A stretch of DNA of 64,000 nucleotides. Origin: Bombus terrestris. Its lineage: Eukaryota > Arthropoda > Insecta > Hymenoptera > Apidae. The notes beneath the pieces were generated by a model that saw nothing but the letters and a program-made list of their open reading frames with translations, made no database searches and was not told the origin of the DNA. Below are positions 38,114 through 51,033 of this stretch, one piece after another. Every line of letters begins with the position of its first letter. Within the stretch, counting starts at the first letter, position 1. Location: positions 11,036,001 to 11,100,000 of the forward strand of contig NC_063277.1 of NCBI RefSeq assembly GCF_910591885.1, read 5' to 3'. The translations under genes were made by a program, and so were the position numbers.

Positions 38114-39800
38114 CAGTATCTAAGGACCTTAATTGAAATAGAAAAGGTAATGCAGAACATAATTGTCATTAATCTTTCAAAATTTTCTCCTCTTTATATT
38201 AAGATAAATTTAATTTATATCGATGTAAGACTGTACGCTAAAAAATATAGAACCAAACACATAGAAAGTATTTAAAGATTTTTATGAAAATTGATAAGGT
38301 AACGCAGAGTATAATTATCGTTAATTGTTCAAAATATTTTCTACTTTTCTACCTTCTAAATTATGCTTACGATTATAATCAAGATCTTTTTGAAAGATGC
38401 AAAATTAACGAATAAAATAAGAATTTTACATGGACATCCAATCTAATCTATGTTGTAATGAAAATCGTGTAAGTTTATATCTAGCAGGATATAATACTCA
38501 TTAATCTTGCAAACTGTATCTAACCGGAAAACAATCAAAACGCGACCTGCCGGATAAATCACTTTCCATCGATATGGCGTCTTTGAAACTCATAATACTG
38601 ACATTTCAATTTTACACAGAGATTACAAAGGGGAAAGTTTGAATACCGATGTCATACGTTACGACTAGCTTTGATAACTATCGCGTGGAGTTTCGAATGG
38701 AGAGAAATAGGGATCAGAGCGCAAAACAGAACGTAGCGCGGACAAGTTGAAAAAATTTTTCAATCGGGGATTAACGTGAACGGATTCCGCGGTATTTCGA
38801 TAACGTGAAAAACAGCTGTCGAGGAAAAACCATTTGGCATCCCGATATCGATCGGCTGGTATATTTTATCCAAAACGTCAGAAAGCACACAGAAAATTCA
38901 ATGTCCATCCCGTGCAGTATAGTTTATATCGACGAAACATGCATACTGTTTGTTTCTATTTTTTTATCTTTTTTTTTTTAGTTTTTATATTCTCCATAAA
39001 CCTCAGCTAACAAGTTTAATCGCGATAGCACTAGCCAGTTAAACGAGCATGTACGGTTCGTTTGCGTTTTGACTTCAATGGAAAGGATCCATGTAATATT
39101 AATTTTGCGTTCATTTAAAGACGAAATGTGAAACCACATTAATGTACTCAAAAGAGATATGAACTGTTCTGTGTCTGGATAAATGAAGTTTGTTTTGTGT
39201 GATTAACATAGTACTAAAATCATAAATTGACGATAATCTACAGTGATAAGAAGTGAGATTACAGTAAATTGCAAATAAGTCTAACCTATCTATTTTATAT
39301 TATAATAAACCTTTCACGTACTTTTGCCCCATTAGTCTCTTAATATTCCTTCAACTACGTATTGTTATCGATAGGAGCATTAGGAGGAAGTACAAATATA
39401 CAAAGAAGCTCAAACAAAGATGATTAATGTGGAAAAAATTCTATTGACGCAACACTTTCGCTCACGTTGCCTTTCTTTGCCAGATTGCAATCCCAACCTC
39501 ACAAATGTACCTTTAAAAATGCTGTAAAACAAGTAGAATTATTTGCCACGTGTCCGTTCATTCTTTCCCTATATTTGTCGAAAGAAAGTTGATTGGAATC
39601 AGTGGCCCGAATAGCTATGACTCCCCTCTTCGTAAGTACTTGACATAAAGTAGGTAAGCACAGTTGACATCATTTGGACGATATCACTAAGGGGAGACGA
39701 TAAAATCAATACGATGCCTTATTAGCCATAGAATTGGAAAGAAATTTTTCTACGCGAAATTCTATTTGATAGGCAGATTTAACTCACTCGCTGTCATGAA
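38114..39800. other. AT-rich intron
   Basis: AT-rich with slightly GC-richer patches at 38520-38860. T-rich run at 38960-38980. No coding potential or repeats that I could define. Confidence 0.45.
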
Positions 39801-40470
39801 ACCAAACAGGAACTAGATAGGTCCAGCAACTTGTTTGATTATTATCAGTCCGCCGTTTGGTCTAAACGCACCTTCATGCATCACGATACATTCTTCGTAC
39901 ATGTTCAACATTCTCCATTCTTCTTCTTTCTTTTCCCCCTCCTTTTTCGACTCCAGACAACAGCGACGTGGCGCCCTGTGTACAGCGTACGCACGCGATT
40001 TCACGTTGGTTTTTCCTCGTCAGGTTCGTTGCATATCGATCACTTCGCTCCGCCCTCGCGCGCCTCTATCTCGCATGACGTGTCGCGTGACAATAATCAA
40101 GGGTTAACTCGAAAGGAAAAAACGATAATACGCGCGTTCCGAACGTTTCGTTTGATCGTAGTTATTTCCCTCATCCCTCGGGTTCCGTTTTCCTGCGATC
40201 CGGGCGAGAAATACGCGCGCCCTGTCTTTTCCCTTCTCTCTTTTACTCTCGCGCGCGTCACGCTCGCCTTTGTCTTCTCTCTTGGCCATCCCAGACGGGC
40301 TCTTTAATTAACTTTACTTTGTTCGGGTCAATTGTCTCGCTCGTCGAGAAGGAACGAGTGCGTGCTTCCACCGGCAGTCAACCTCGAGCGCGATCGACGC
40401 TATTATAAAATTATTTCAGGAATTGGCTCGCGAATCCGACACGTCATCGAGGCGGAAGATTCGTTTGGTT
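39801..40470. other. CpG-rich block, strongest CpG island of the intron interior
   Basis: Dense CGCG words (for example CTCGCGCGCGTCACG near 40247-40261) stand out sharply from the AT-rich surroundings. A CRE-like TGACGTG lies at about 40076-40082. The longest frame of the window (158 codons, plus) is here but begins at TTG and has a composition-driven sequence, so it is not called. An alternative promoter or enhancer is plausible by inference. Confidence 0.4.
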
Positions 40471-43400
40471 CATTCGTTTTTAACAACCGAATGCTGCGGC
40501 AATTGAGTTTGTTCAGTTGCTATCGGTACATTTATATACAGAATTTATATAATTCACGATTGAACTGGAAGACGCAAGAATTGATAATCGAAATGATATG
40601 TAAAACATAAAATAGTATGATATAATAACTTTTACCCGCGGTTTATTCAGGATACAAGCCGGATGAGAAATGTTTTATGAGTAAGTTGCTCGAAGTAAGG
40701 AAATCGATAACAAGATTCAGTTGGAGAAATTTTATTCCTGTGGAAAGTGCATTTGGAAATCACTCAATGAAGCCTCTCCTCTGTAAATATGATACGTTTC
40801 TTCTTCGCAAATTTCGTAAAATTCTTAATCCAAATCTATTCGATGAATTACAGCAAAAGTATATATATGTATTTTTAATACTACATTCTTACATCGTTCT
40901 AAAATGATCTTTATATTTGCAATAAAGGAGAACGACTATTGGTACGAGTGGGAAATTGCGTTTTCAATTGTTCATGGTAATTGTTATCATATTTTTAAAT
41001 CACTGATGCTGAAACCTCTGTTACTAATTTTTACTTATATATTTCATATCTAATAATTATTATTAATAATTGAATCGTTAAACATTACTATGCCAAGATA
41101 CAAAATATAAAATATAATAATCACCAAAACGTTATTCATAACTACTGCAATCTTTACTGGCTGTGCAATTTTCATTTCATGCTGGATAATAACAGATATT
41201 GTTAATTGCATTAGTGTTTTAAAATAAGAAGAACAATATACTGAGGTGAAATTTCGCGCACGAAGAAATTAACGTAATTTGTAACAACGATAACTCTTGA
41301 GGGTTGATATAATTACGACCAAAATCATTAATCAAGTATGTCCATTAAATAATTTTAGAAAATTCCTCGCTAAACGTAAGATTTTCTCCGACATCGCCCT
41401 ATTCGTCAACGTGGTGTACATAATATTCGCTATGTAAATTGAAGACAAGTTATGCAGTAGATTACACCCGTATCATGACACACTTTAGTCTAGACTAAAT
41501 AATTTAGAAATCACCACCACTTCCTATTGCGTGAACATCCCACCCTCGTCGTCGCTTCGCTTTGCTCTGTTTTACGATAACTATATAACGGGTGTCTCGA
41601 ATTATCATACTTTCCTCAGCTAAACAACTCAATGTCATTAATCCACGTCACAGTCTTGTCTACGATAATCAGTGTAATTCTCGTTAGCTCATAATCCCGG
41701 AAAAATGGAATGTAAAAGCATTCGTATATTATGGAGCTTCTAGTGTGTCAGAGGAGTAAGCAGAGTATGGTACAGTTGTGTCTTTTGAGAGATTGCATAC
41801 AATGTTTCATCATTTCATCCATAAAAAAAATACCTTGTCAAAATGTTTGCTTCTTATCTCGATTGTTAGGCAAAGTCTATTAAAAGTGATATAATACAAC
41901 AAAAAATGAAATTAATAAATAAAAATCAACGAAAATATAAAAATGTCCACTGAATCATTATCTGTGATTCGTATTTGTAACGTTATAATTTGTATCTAAA
42001 AATTAGCCAATTTTTTATGAACTTAACAAATTGAACTCTTCTATATTCCTCGATCAGACAGCAATACTAGATCTAAGACTACAAATAAAATTTATACAAA
42101 TTTGACTACAGCAACCAAATTCAATAAAAATTCAATAAAAGAAAAGTCAAAGAAAACCTTAGTATACATAGGTTATACTACCAGTGACTGGGAGCCTTTC
42201 ACCGGAACAAACCAGTCATACTATTGCATCAGGTTTCCCATAATTCCCACATACAGAATATTAATGTTATTCGGGAGCAGGCAATGACGTTAACGGCACT
42301 GTCAAACGAGATTTTTCGTGCAAAAGTAAAAGCCGAGTTAGTGGTTATTTCCGAAATTGCCAAAGAATATCCGCGAAATTTCACTTTTGCGGACTGCAAA
42401 GAGGCGAATAAATCTCGTTCAGGGTATATATGACGTTATGAATTATGCGAAGAGGATAGCATTGAGCGGTAATTGAGGAGGTAATCATGTCTCATCCTCA
42501 CCCACACCTCGCCAGTACTCTGACACCGTACAACGATAACCCTATGCATAGTTCACACTTCGTTCCTGCCAATTAACGTTCGCGGAAGATATTTTGACCA
42601 ACGTTAAGGCAGTCAGGTCAGGAAACTGGCCGCGGCTACCGATTCCCAAACATATTCTGTGACTCTCGTAGAAATTTCGCGATAATGTCCGTCGCGTCGC
42701 ATCGCCGTGAAAAAGTTGAATGAATTCGGTACACAACTCGGGCGGAAATGTGTGAGTACGGTGATATTAAAACAGTAATGAATTTTAATAAAAGTCCTGA
42801 TGTTATGCGAGCTCGATATACGTGGCATGATATTATACCCGAATTGAGTGAATTTTGTGAAGCTATGTTTGTTCTGTTTGATAAGACAAACTTTATAGTA
42901 GAAATTGCGCCAATACTGTATGCAATTCTGAATTAGTCAATTTAAATTTTCGCGCCATTGGGATTGTTTTAAATGGATATTGTTTGTCTCTAAGTTCCTG
43001 CAATGACGAAGAAAGATATTGGCGGAGATTAGTTTCCTTTTGTACATTTCTTTCCAAATTTCTAAAACATACGATTCTGTGAAATCTGTACTCCGAATAA
43101 CTGCTACAACAAAGTAAAGTTTAATAAATTAATCTTCTAGATTCATTTTTGTTTCTGTATTCTAAAGTTGATTTACATTGATCTTATAGTAATCGAGATC
43201 TTCTGTTTCTGATATTTATTATACAAACGAAGAAAACGAATATATATTACAGAAGAATACATATTCTGAAATGCTGAATTTCTCAAATGTAGAACGGTCG
43301 TTTTCTAAATATTTATATCAGAACGTAGAACAGTGGGGAACAGTTATAGTTCGTAATGTAATGTAATGAAGCGAACGCGACTGTTTTTAAAGAGGTGTAG

Positions 43401-46400
43401 CAGAGTTTAGAGAATCAGGAAGCAACCAGCAGACCGGTGCTCATTAAAGTAAAACAGAGTTAATTATCTAAATTGTTCGCTCGAGTTTGTTCTTGCCGCT
43501 GGAATTCAAGATGTGCGAAGAAATAGACTCGGCTTGCCAATTTTCTTCCCAACTATAACGGAGACAGTTTCACTTTATACATCTTAATCGACGATCAATT
43601 CAACTGTATAATTATAATAACGATACTACTGAAATCAAAATATTTCAAATATATAGCAATTAATTATAACTCGTTAGCATTCTCGTTTCATACGAAAACA
43701 ACTGTTCAATTATTTTCTTCACAATGCTTCTCAAACCCCTAGAATACGTTAGTTCCACTGAATAACGCGAAAACAATCATAAATCAAAACAGAGGGGAAA
43801 CCGTATAGCAAGAAACGTAGCAAATCCCTTCAGAACAGTTCAAATTAATCACAAATTGCCGGCAACGTTATCGTTCCTGAAATCGATCATTCGCGAAACG
43901 ACCAGACAAGACATATATACTTGCTCCTCGCAGGCAGCGTTCTGTGTATCAAGTAATTATAGCACTTAAACTATCCTGCTGCAGCGAATGCCGCGAGATT
44001 GAGTCATCGTACAGCCACGTGAAGTCTGCCACTGTGAACGAACTAGTCAAGGCGAGTTCACAATCGTGAAACAAAGAGTAATTCCTCGAGGTAATTTCGT
44101 TTTCTCGTCTCGATCGAGTCATCGTGATGTATCATGAATTGAAAATTATGTACATACGTGGGCGGAAAAGAACGAAAGAAAATTACATTTTATAAGAAAT
44201 TGGTGCGAATGGCTGTTTTAATCCAACAATTATCATATTTTTAAATAGCTGGAAAATATCATTTATTATAGGTTCTGTGAATATATATATTTAATAAGAT
44301 GGTGTGAAGTTTTTAATGCAAATGTTATGATGTATCGAAAGGTGAAAGGTCCTTGAGGGGATCTGCTTGAGAAATTATTACGTTCTAAGTATGGATAATC
44401 TCGATAACGAGGTAGCTCTCATGTTATGTAGTTAATAACTCGAGGCGATACGTGTGAAGAGTGAATAAAAGTCGAAGATAAATTATAATTTGTTATTTAC
44501 TTTATATATTGTAGTTCTCGTTATTGTTGGAATTATTTGGTTTAAATGAAAAGAGCCTTTAGGAAAACGTTAATATCGTGTCTTCGAACTTTTTATTTTT
44601 TTGGTAACATCGTAGTTGCGCGTAATTCCTAGTGACAATTCATAGAACTTGACAAAAATCTCGATCTTGCGAAAACCTTTGGGAAATTTTAAGGCAGCAC
44701 AGATGGGTAATTTCCGCGATATACGTAAAATGTCCGTACAAAAATCCATGAATTACGGACCTTACAGCTTCGTAAGGAAATTTATACACACGAGACATCA
44801 AAATACAAACCATAAAAAGAAATTTGCATAAAATTTCACCGCTTGCAAAAAACAAAAGAAAAGGTACAAAATTTCGGTAAAATCGTTCAAAAATAAAACA
44901 TTCTCGAATTTGTCGAAATTTCTATTAAATTTCTATCCGAACTTTATTAATGCAATTTCTTCCAAAATTAGTTTTCTAATATATGGTCTCGTAAATGTAC
45001 AAAGCAGTACGAAAACTATGCTAAAAGAACATTCGACTGTGAAATCTGATCAAAGAAACAACAAGGACAAGACAAGAAGCGGAATAAAAAATTGAATTAA
45101 ACACGACAATTTGGAATTTTTAGCATGAAAGCTGGTGGATTATTGGGATTGGAAAAGAAGCGTGAAGAAGGATCAAGCAGATCCTCGAGAAAGGGACAAC
45201 CGCGGAGCTGAACATTTAATAAACCACAGTCTGTCTCCGATGTGGTTAACTTTCCTTCTCCCAGGACATTCTCCGGCATCTATATATCCATTGGCTTGGC
45301 TTGACGTGGAAATTCATCGTGGTCACTAACTATTCCAAACTACCGCTACTTTCTGCACGCTACTCTAACTATCTTAAACTGTCGACCGAGTAGACTAGCT
45401 AGACTGGCGACCGTGAATGCAGTCGAAAGTGTCGGAAGAGATGACAACAGAAAAGTTCTTTGATAAAAGTTACATCAGCCAGGGAGTCAAAAACACTTCG
45501 GATTTCGTGGAATTTATTTTTCGGATTCGCATACCTATGGCATCGTTAACGAGAAATATTGTGGAACTTGGAAATTAAATCGCCGATAAAAAGGGGAATA
45601 GGGACGTTTTTAAAGAAAAAACTTGCGAAGACTGAAACGGAGTGTGTTAATTTTTCATTTGCTATCGAAATTTCTTACTAGTTTCATCGAGACAATTTGC
45701 AAATTTCTGTGATTTTTATTCGTTAGAATTTTGTTAACGAAGGGAAGCAATTCGAGCTTCTTCGAACTTTCATCGTTATTCGTGATAATTAGATTATGAA
45801 TATTTATATATACTTACATCAGAAAATGGACAAAAATGAGTACAAGTGCAAAATATCGAAACTATAAACGTAATAAAACATATTTTTACTCGAGTATCAC
45901 TTCCTTGTCATTATCCGTAAAAATATGAATTTTTATGAACATCCGCAGTCTAGAGACGATATGAACGAGGGAGTACATTATTTATTAATTTCATCTAATA
46001 TCGATACGATCTCTGTAACACACCATGATGATACGAATCAACAGCAATTTTCTATCGATCAAACACGTTAGACAAAAAAGGAAGGAACAAGGAGGAAAAT
46101 TTATTTTTTAGCGGTATATTATTATGAGCTTTTGCATGTTACGATTTAAGCACCAGTAATAACATAATAATGCGTCTAAAACTTATCTCTGTGTAATAAC
46201 GTACAGGAGCTAATCTCGGAAATTAAATCTTAATTCCAGCGCGCTGAGGTCCTTCGCTGTTGGCTAAAAAGTATTACAAAAGAAAGATTCGGTAATGATA
46301 AAAATATTTACGTTGAAATGATGTCAATTTTGGAAGATTCAGACTCGTTAACGTTGATTCCTCGTCTTATTCTATATATTCGCACAGAACATTACATATC

Positions 46401-47850
46401 TCGTGAATGTTCTGCTTGCAAAAGCAAACAATTTTCTTACCAAACAACTTTTTTACTGCCGACATTTAATTTCACTTTTTACGCATACGCATAAATAGTA
46501 AAGTTTACGTTCGAAAATATGGCATACTCTACGTGAAATATTTTACGTTCAAGCCACTGCTTCCGCGACTCAGAATTTTTCCCAGCTTTGCATAATACTT
46601 GATATACCTGACCAAGTGCAATAAAACCACACGTGTTTGACGTAAGAAAAATGTTTGATTAGCAAGAGGACGATAATAAAACGCTGAAACGCGATTTTAC
46701 TTGATCTCTTGTACCCCGCAAAAGCCTCTAATCGAACGTTATTCCTAAGACGAACCTAAGAACAGTACTCAACGTCTCGAAGTGGCTGGATATAATAAGA
46801 ACACAGATCGTAATCCAGCTACGCCATGTAATCTCACTTCGTAACGACTATCCATAACAACGGTATATACAAAACGACAATTCGATATCGCGAGGTGAGG
46901 ACAGAATTTCAAACCGCGGACAATGGTTTCAAGTTTGTCCACCCCCGACTTCAGAGCAACGCAAGGTTAACTAGCCGCTGTGTCAATTTGTTTTTTTCAT
47001 TGCCATGAAATGAAGCCGGATATTTAAATAAACTGGTCGCGTTTTTGAATTCGATTCATATACGAGGATCTCTACAGTCAAACGACTGAAAAATTGACGC
47101 TTCCAAATCGTTCCTGACGCAATGGTTTGCTCTATTGCATTTACATCTTCGGTTCGCAACGTTTATCATTCAACAGAGGATACGAAAAAAAAGTGAAAAA
47201 ATGGAATTGGGGAAACAGAAGACAAAAAGCCGTCCCTGTTATACTACCACTCGTAAGTATTCAGGTTTTCGGTTGATTTATACAGATTGATGGTAAATTA
47301 TCACCACCTAGCAAATTATCTTCAATTGTTTCATTTGTGTTTTCCAACTGCTACTGCCGAAAGGATAAAGAGAAATTTATGAATAGCGGAGTTTGGAACA
47401 TAATCTTCAATTTACAATTAAACACGAAGATACAAATGATCGGCATTAATTTTTGTAATATAATGTAAAGAGATATGCCATTAATCTATTTCTTCGTATA
47501 ATTCATCTACTGATTATCAAAACGCAATACGCTTCTGAGAATCATCGAAAGTCAAATCGGAACATTTGAAAATTCTGTTTCGTGACAAATTTCCATTGAC
47601 AAATTCTTCGGTAGGGCAAAAAAATAATTGTCGGCGCTTTTTCTTTTTATATTAATTATGAAAATAAGCATAGCAAACAGTTTTATTCTGCTGTACGATT
47701 TTGTACGGGTTTCTGTTACCATAGTAACGACATTCTTGCAGCGTATCTCTCGCTGCCAATTTCACATTGTGCATTCAGGATGTTTTACGACCCGAGTCTT
47801 TAACTCCTACTTTTGACATTCCGAATTTCCTTGACATCGCTTTACGGCGA
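40471..47850. other. AT-rich intron, no defined features
   Basis: Over 7 kb of AT-rich sequence with only short unrecognised frames. A moderately GC-richer patch at 43900-44110 and another at 45130-45430 have no reading frame of note. I found no mobile-element ends or long hairpins here. Confidence 0.45.
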
Positions 47851-48300
47851 AATTGTCTTCGTTCGAACGTGCTCGTTATACCCGGGTAGAATCGAAACGC
47901 AAGGAGTGCTGACGTCGTTGAAAGCACGCTTCGGCTGCAGTCTTACGTCCTTCGAAATAAAATCATGGAATTGAAGCGGTTAATTATACGAGCGGTGCAC
48001 TGTCTTCACTTCCCGAAGGCGGGTTTAAATTGAAATGTGTCTACAGAATACAAAAGGGAGAGGCGGAGGTTCGCGAGTATTCGTAAGAAAACTCAATTCG
48101 CCAGAGTGGAACGGTGCGCGGCTAGCCGCGCCTCTGTCACGCGAATTTACGAATTCTGCTTCTGTGTCGCGAAACTTTACGACCGTACGAACATTCAAGG
48201 AGTAAGTCGCTCCTTAATTCCGAGCTCTAAGCTGGCGAGGCTCGTGTACGCGAGCCCACAAATTTTACCAATTACATCTGTCTCAGAGAAATGGACATAA
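47851..48300. other. CpG-rich block with GC palindrome
   Basis: CpG-rich block with a plus-strand frame of 87 codons lacking an ATG start. The perfect 16-base palindrome GCGCGGCTAGCCGCGC lies at 48116-48131; an all but AT-free palindrome of this length is unexpected in such AT-rich DNA. Confidence 0.35.
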
Positions 48301-49258
48301 GTTTCGAATTAATTTCTTTCAAAAGAAAAAAGAAAAGATTACGAGCTCAAACTTTAAAGTAAACGACGAGAATGCAAATTACGTTGCAACTGAATATGTT
48401 TAAAACATCATGTTTAACCGTTTACCATACTATTATGTTAGTAGCTACTGTATTTAATAATTCACCGTCTGAAGAATTGAAATTAAAGTTAGAATGTAAA
48501 TTAAACTTCGTACATCTTCCCTTTATCGAACTGTAACTACAATTCTAAATAAACCAGAGATAAACGGCGAGAGAAAGAGTTTTCACAATGTTCAAAGTCG
48601 TGATTGCACACATAACTAAAACTAATTCATACTCGTTGCCTCTTTTTTAGCTCTATAATTGAAAGAATTTCTTATTAAGAATCGTGTCAGATCAAACTTA
48701 TTTCCTCCAATCTTTCGTCTCCTTTGAACCTCCTATTTTTTACCATTCGTTAATTACAATTTGGATAATTTAAAACCAGGTTTAAACTGCGTAAAATTAA
48801 ACCAGCATCGAGAATTTCAATAAAAATGCAAAGACTTTAAGTTGCGACCTCGTTCTATGAAATCACGAATGGCACGATTAAAGCCAAGTCGAGAGGAAAA
48901 AGGATCAAAGGATTGAATCTTTATGCTACACGCATTTAAGCATTGAATCACTCTCATTGGTATTCTCGAGAGTATATTCCAGCCACCGGCGTATCTTCAA
49001 GGACAAAACCAAGTCATAATTAATCTCGCTTTTTACAGAAATCTCGGATAAAGTATCCTATCCCCGATATTCCACGATTTATTCACACTCGTGAACTTCT
49101 AACGATTCTCGAACCTCGAAGGATGGGTGTCGCTTCAAAAGACGCCGCTTCAGGGTCGCACGTTTATAAACACGCCTTAAAGTGGAATTCCCTATATGCG
49201 TCAGACGCATTTATACAGACATGGTGGAGATTCATATTTCTGCTCCCTCCCACCCCTC
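48301..49258. other. AT-rich intron
   Basis: No coding potential; a small GC-richer patch at 49110-49250 precedes the repeat copy B. Nothing else seen. Confidence 0.45.
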
Positions 49259-49417
49259 CGTATTCAGTTAACGAAAAGAAAGAAATACGAAGTGTTCAGT
49301 ATTTTTTGATAGGTTCGTCATTTTTATTTTGTCAACGCCAAAGGGAATTATTTCGTCGATTTTTGGATGGAATCGATAAAAATGGAAACCTTCTAATAAG
49401 TAATAAATAAATAAAAT
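49259..49417 (+). repeat. Unclassified dispersed repeat, copy B
   Basis: Counterpart of 11552-11720 in the same orientation, with the blocks in the same order and a few small indels. Its end lies 28 bases before a Tc1-like terminal sequence, which may be coincidence. Confidence 0.65.
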
Positions 49418-49445
49418 CGAGCAAGTAAAAAGAGATAAATATATA

Positions 49446-49480
49446 CACTAGTTCAAGAAAGTAATTGAACACCTGCTAAT
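49446..49480 (+). mobile_element. Tc1-like left-end fragment
   Basis: After TA at 49444-49445 the sequence reads CACTAGTTCAAGAAAGTAAT and then TGAACACCTG, the layout of a Tc1-family terminal repeat. No inverted partner was found to the right within about 600 bases; the element is truncated or its other end has decayed. Confidence 0.45.
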
Positions 49481-50688
49481 TAACCATGTGAAAAGACGAC
49501 ATACGATTCGCGAGTTCTTTCTGTGAGGGCTACGATATTTTTATCGAATTAAGAATGTATCATATTTTTGTATATCATTCAAATATATATAGCTTGCGAA
49601 GCTACGTAACGACGATTGATAATGATTTTCTTAAACATCGTTTGTAAAGTATAGAAATTTAGATATAAGTAGAAAACGATCATTGCTGATAACTTTCGGG
49701 AAATATTCTGGAGCATGGAAAATTTCTTTAGTGGGAAGATATAACTTGATAATGGATTTACTCGACAATTATACGTATATTTCATCAACCGAAACTGGGA
49801 TCCACTGCTTCCGTGCTGGTCTCTCTGACTACTCGATTCTCATTTACACTGCAATTACTGCTTTCTCACTTTCTACCAAGTTCCTACTACGATTCCCTGA
49901 CTTGTTGAAGCCATAACTTATCGTAAAACGACTACCAGAACTGGACTACGATTCTAGAAAAGGATTCGAAAGATTTAGTCTCTGCATAATGCAAATATTA
50001 TTACTACGGTCAGTCATCCTTGAGAGATGTTGTGAAATCTCGTACGTAGAGGTAGAACCATAACAGAGATACGTAGGTGACGCGACGTATCAAGAATCCG
50101 TAAGGCATGCGACGGTCCGTACAAAATTCGACCGACGAGAACGAAACGAGAATACGTACGGTGTACAGACGTCGTTCCCGATGGATTAATCACGACAGTC
50201 GAGTCTGAAAACGGTGCTTATGGTATTTCGAGATGTTTCGTACAACACGCACAGTACATTCATAAAAAGTAACTATGTCTACCTACTTATGTAGTTCGAA
50301 TAGTTTCGTGAACCTATGTAAGTATGTAAGTACCTACTACATCCACAGGCTCGCGTCTGACATTTATATTTGATCGAGCAACAAATTCGTTCGTTTTTCA
50401 TTTATGTGTACCTACGTTTCAAAGATGTTATGAAAATTGCTCTGAGTTTCTAAAGAAATGGGATAAATACATTACTCCTTAGACAGATTTTATGTAAAAA
50501 TAATAACCTGCTATTTTAAGAAAATATGAATGTACTTATGACACAACCTAATAGAAAATTCCGCTTTCGATTACAGACAAAGGATAGAAACAGAACGTAA
50601 TCGCTAATTATTCATGAGAAAGGAAGAAATTGGTTTCGTGTGACGAAGTTACATGAATTCCATTCAGAACTAGTGGCATAGTCTGTGT
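49481..50688. other. Intron, mixed composition
   Basis: AT-rich apart from a CpG-containing patch at 50050-50200. Short frames only. Nothing further identified. Confidence 0.4.
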
Positions 50689-51033
50689 ATGCCGCTCATC
50701 CGGTATGCGCTCGGTACACTCCGTTACGTGCCCAGCACCAACCAGGTTATAATACGCGTCGATGTAAATTATATAAGTGAAACGCGCGATACGGCCGGGC
50801 TTACCGTCTCCTGGAACACCGTCACAATGCGTTGCCGTGATATAATGGGCATACCGTGCGATTTCTGGAACACCAAAGTTTGTGGCTCGCTTTTTGGCGC
50901 TGGAATATTCATGGTCGGTGAATCTGTGCCGACCTTTATCAACGTCCTAGTCTGGTCCGTGAGGGACCTATCGACCAATTCCGGAGTAAACCGTTGCTCA
51001 AAAATATCCGAACATTTATTCTGTCCTCTTTAG
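50689..51033. other. GC-richer block with 114-codon frame, not called as a gene
   Basis: The plus frame starts at ATG 50689 and nearly fills the GC-rich block; a 69-codon minus frame overlaps it. The plus translation has no signal peptide, membrane segment or known motif. A GTAAG lies on the minus strand near 50800, but no matching acceptor was recognised. Conserved non-coding sequence is the more likely reading. Confidence 0.25.

Noticed and set aside
39831..40307. Longest frame of the window, 158 codons, plus strand
   Set aside because: Starts at TTG, lies in a CpG-rich block where stops are rare, overlaps frames on the other strand and has no recognisable motif.
41593..41620. GGGTGTCTCGAATTATCATAC as a transposon end
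   Set aside because: Looks like some DNA-transposon termini, but no inverted partner or target duplication was found.
50190..50275. Similarity between 50190-50275 and 53930-53995 (GTCGA, ATTTC, ATGTTTCG, ATTCATAAAA in order)
   Set aside because: Identity is low and needs several gaps; not distinguishable by eye from chance.
50689..51033. 114-codon ATG frame as a gene
   Set aside because: No homology recognised, an overlapping frame on the other strand, and no splice or polyadenylation context; kept only as a GC-richer block.
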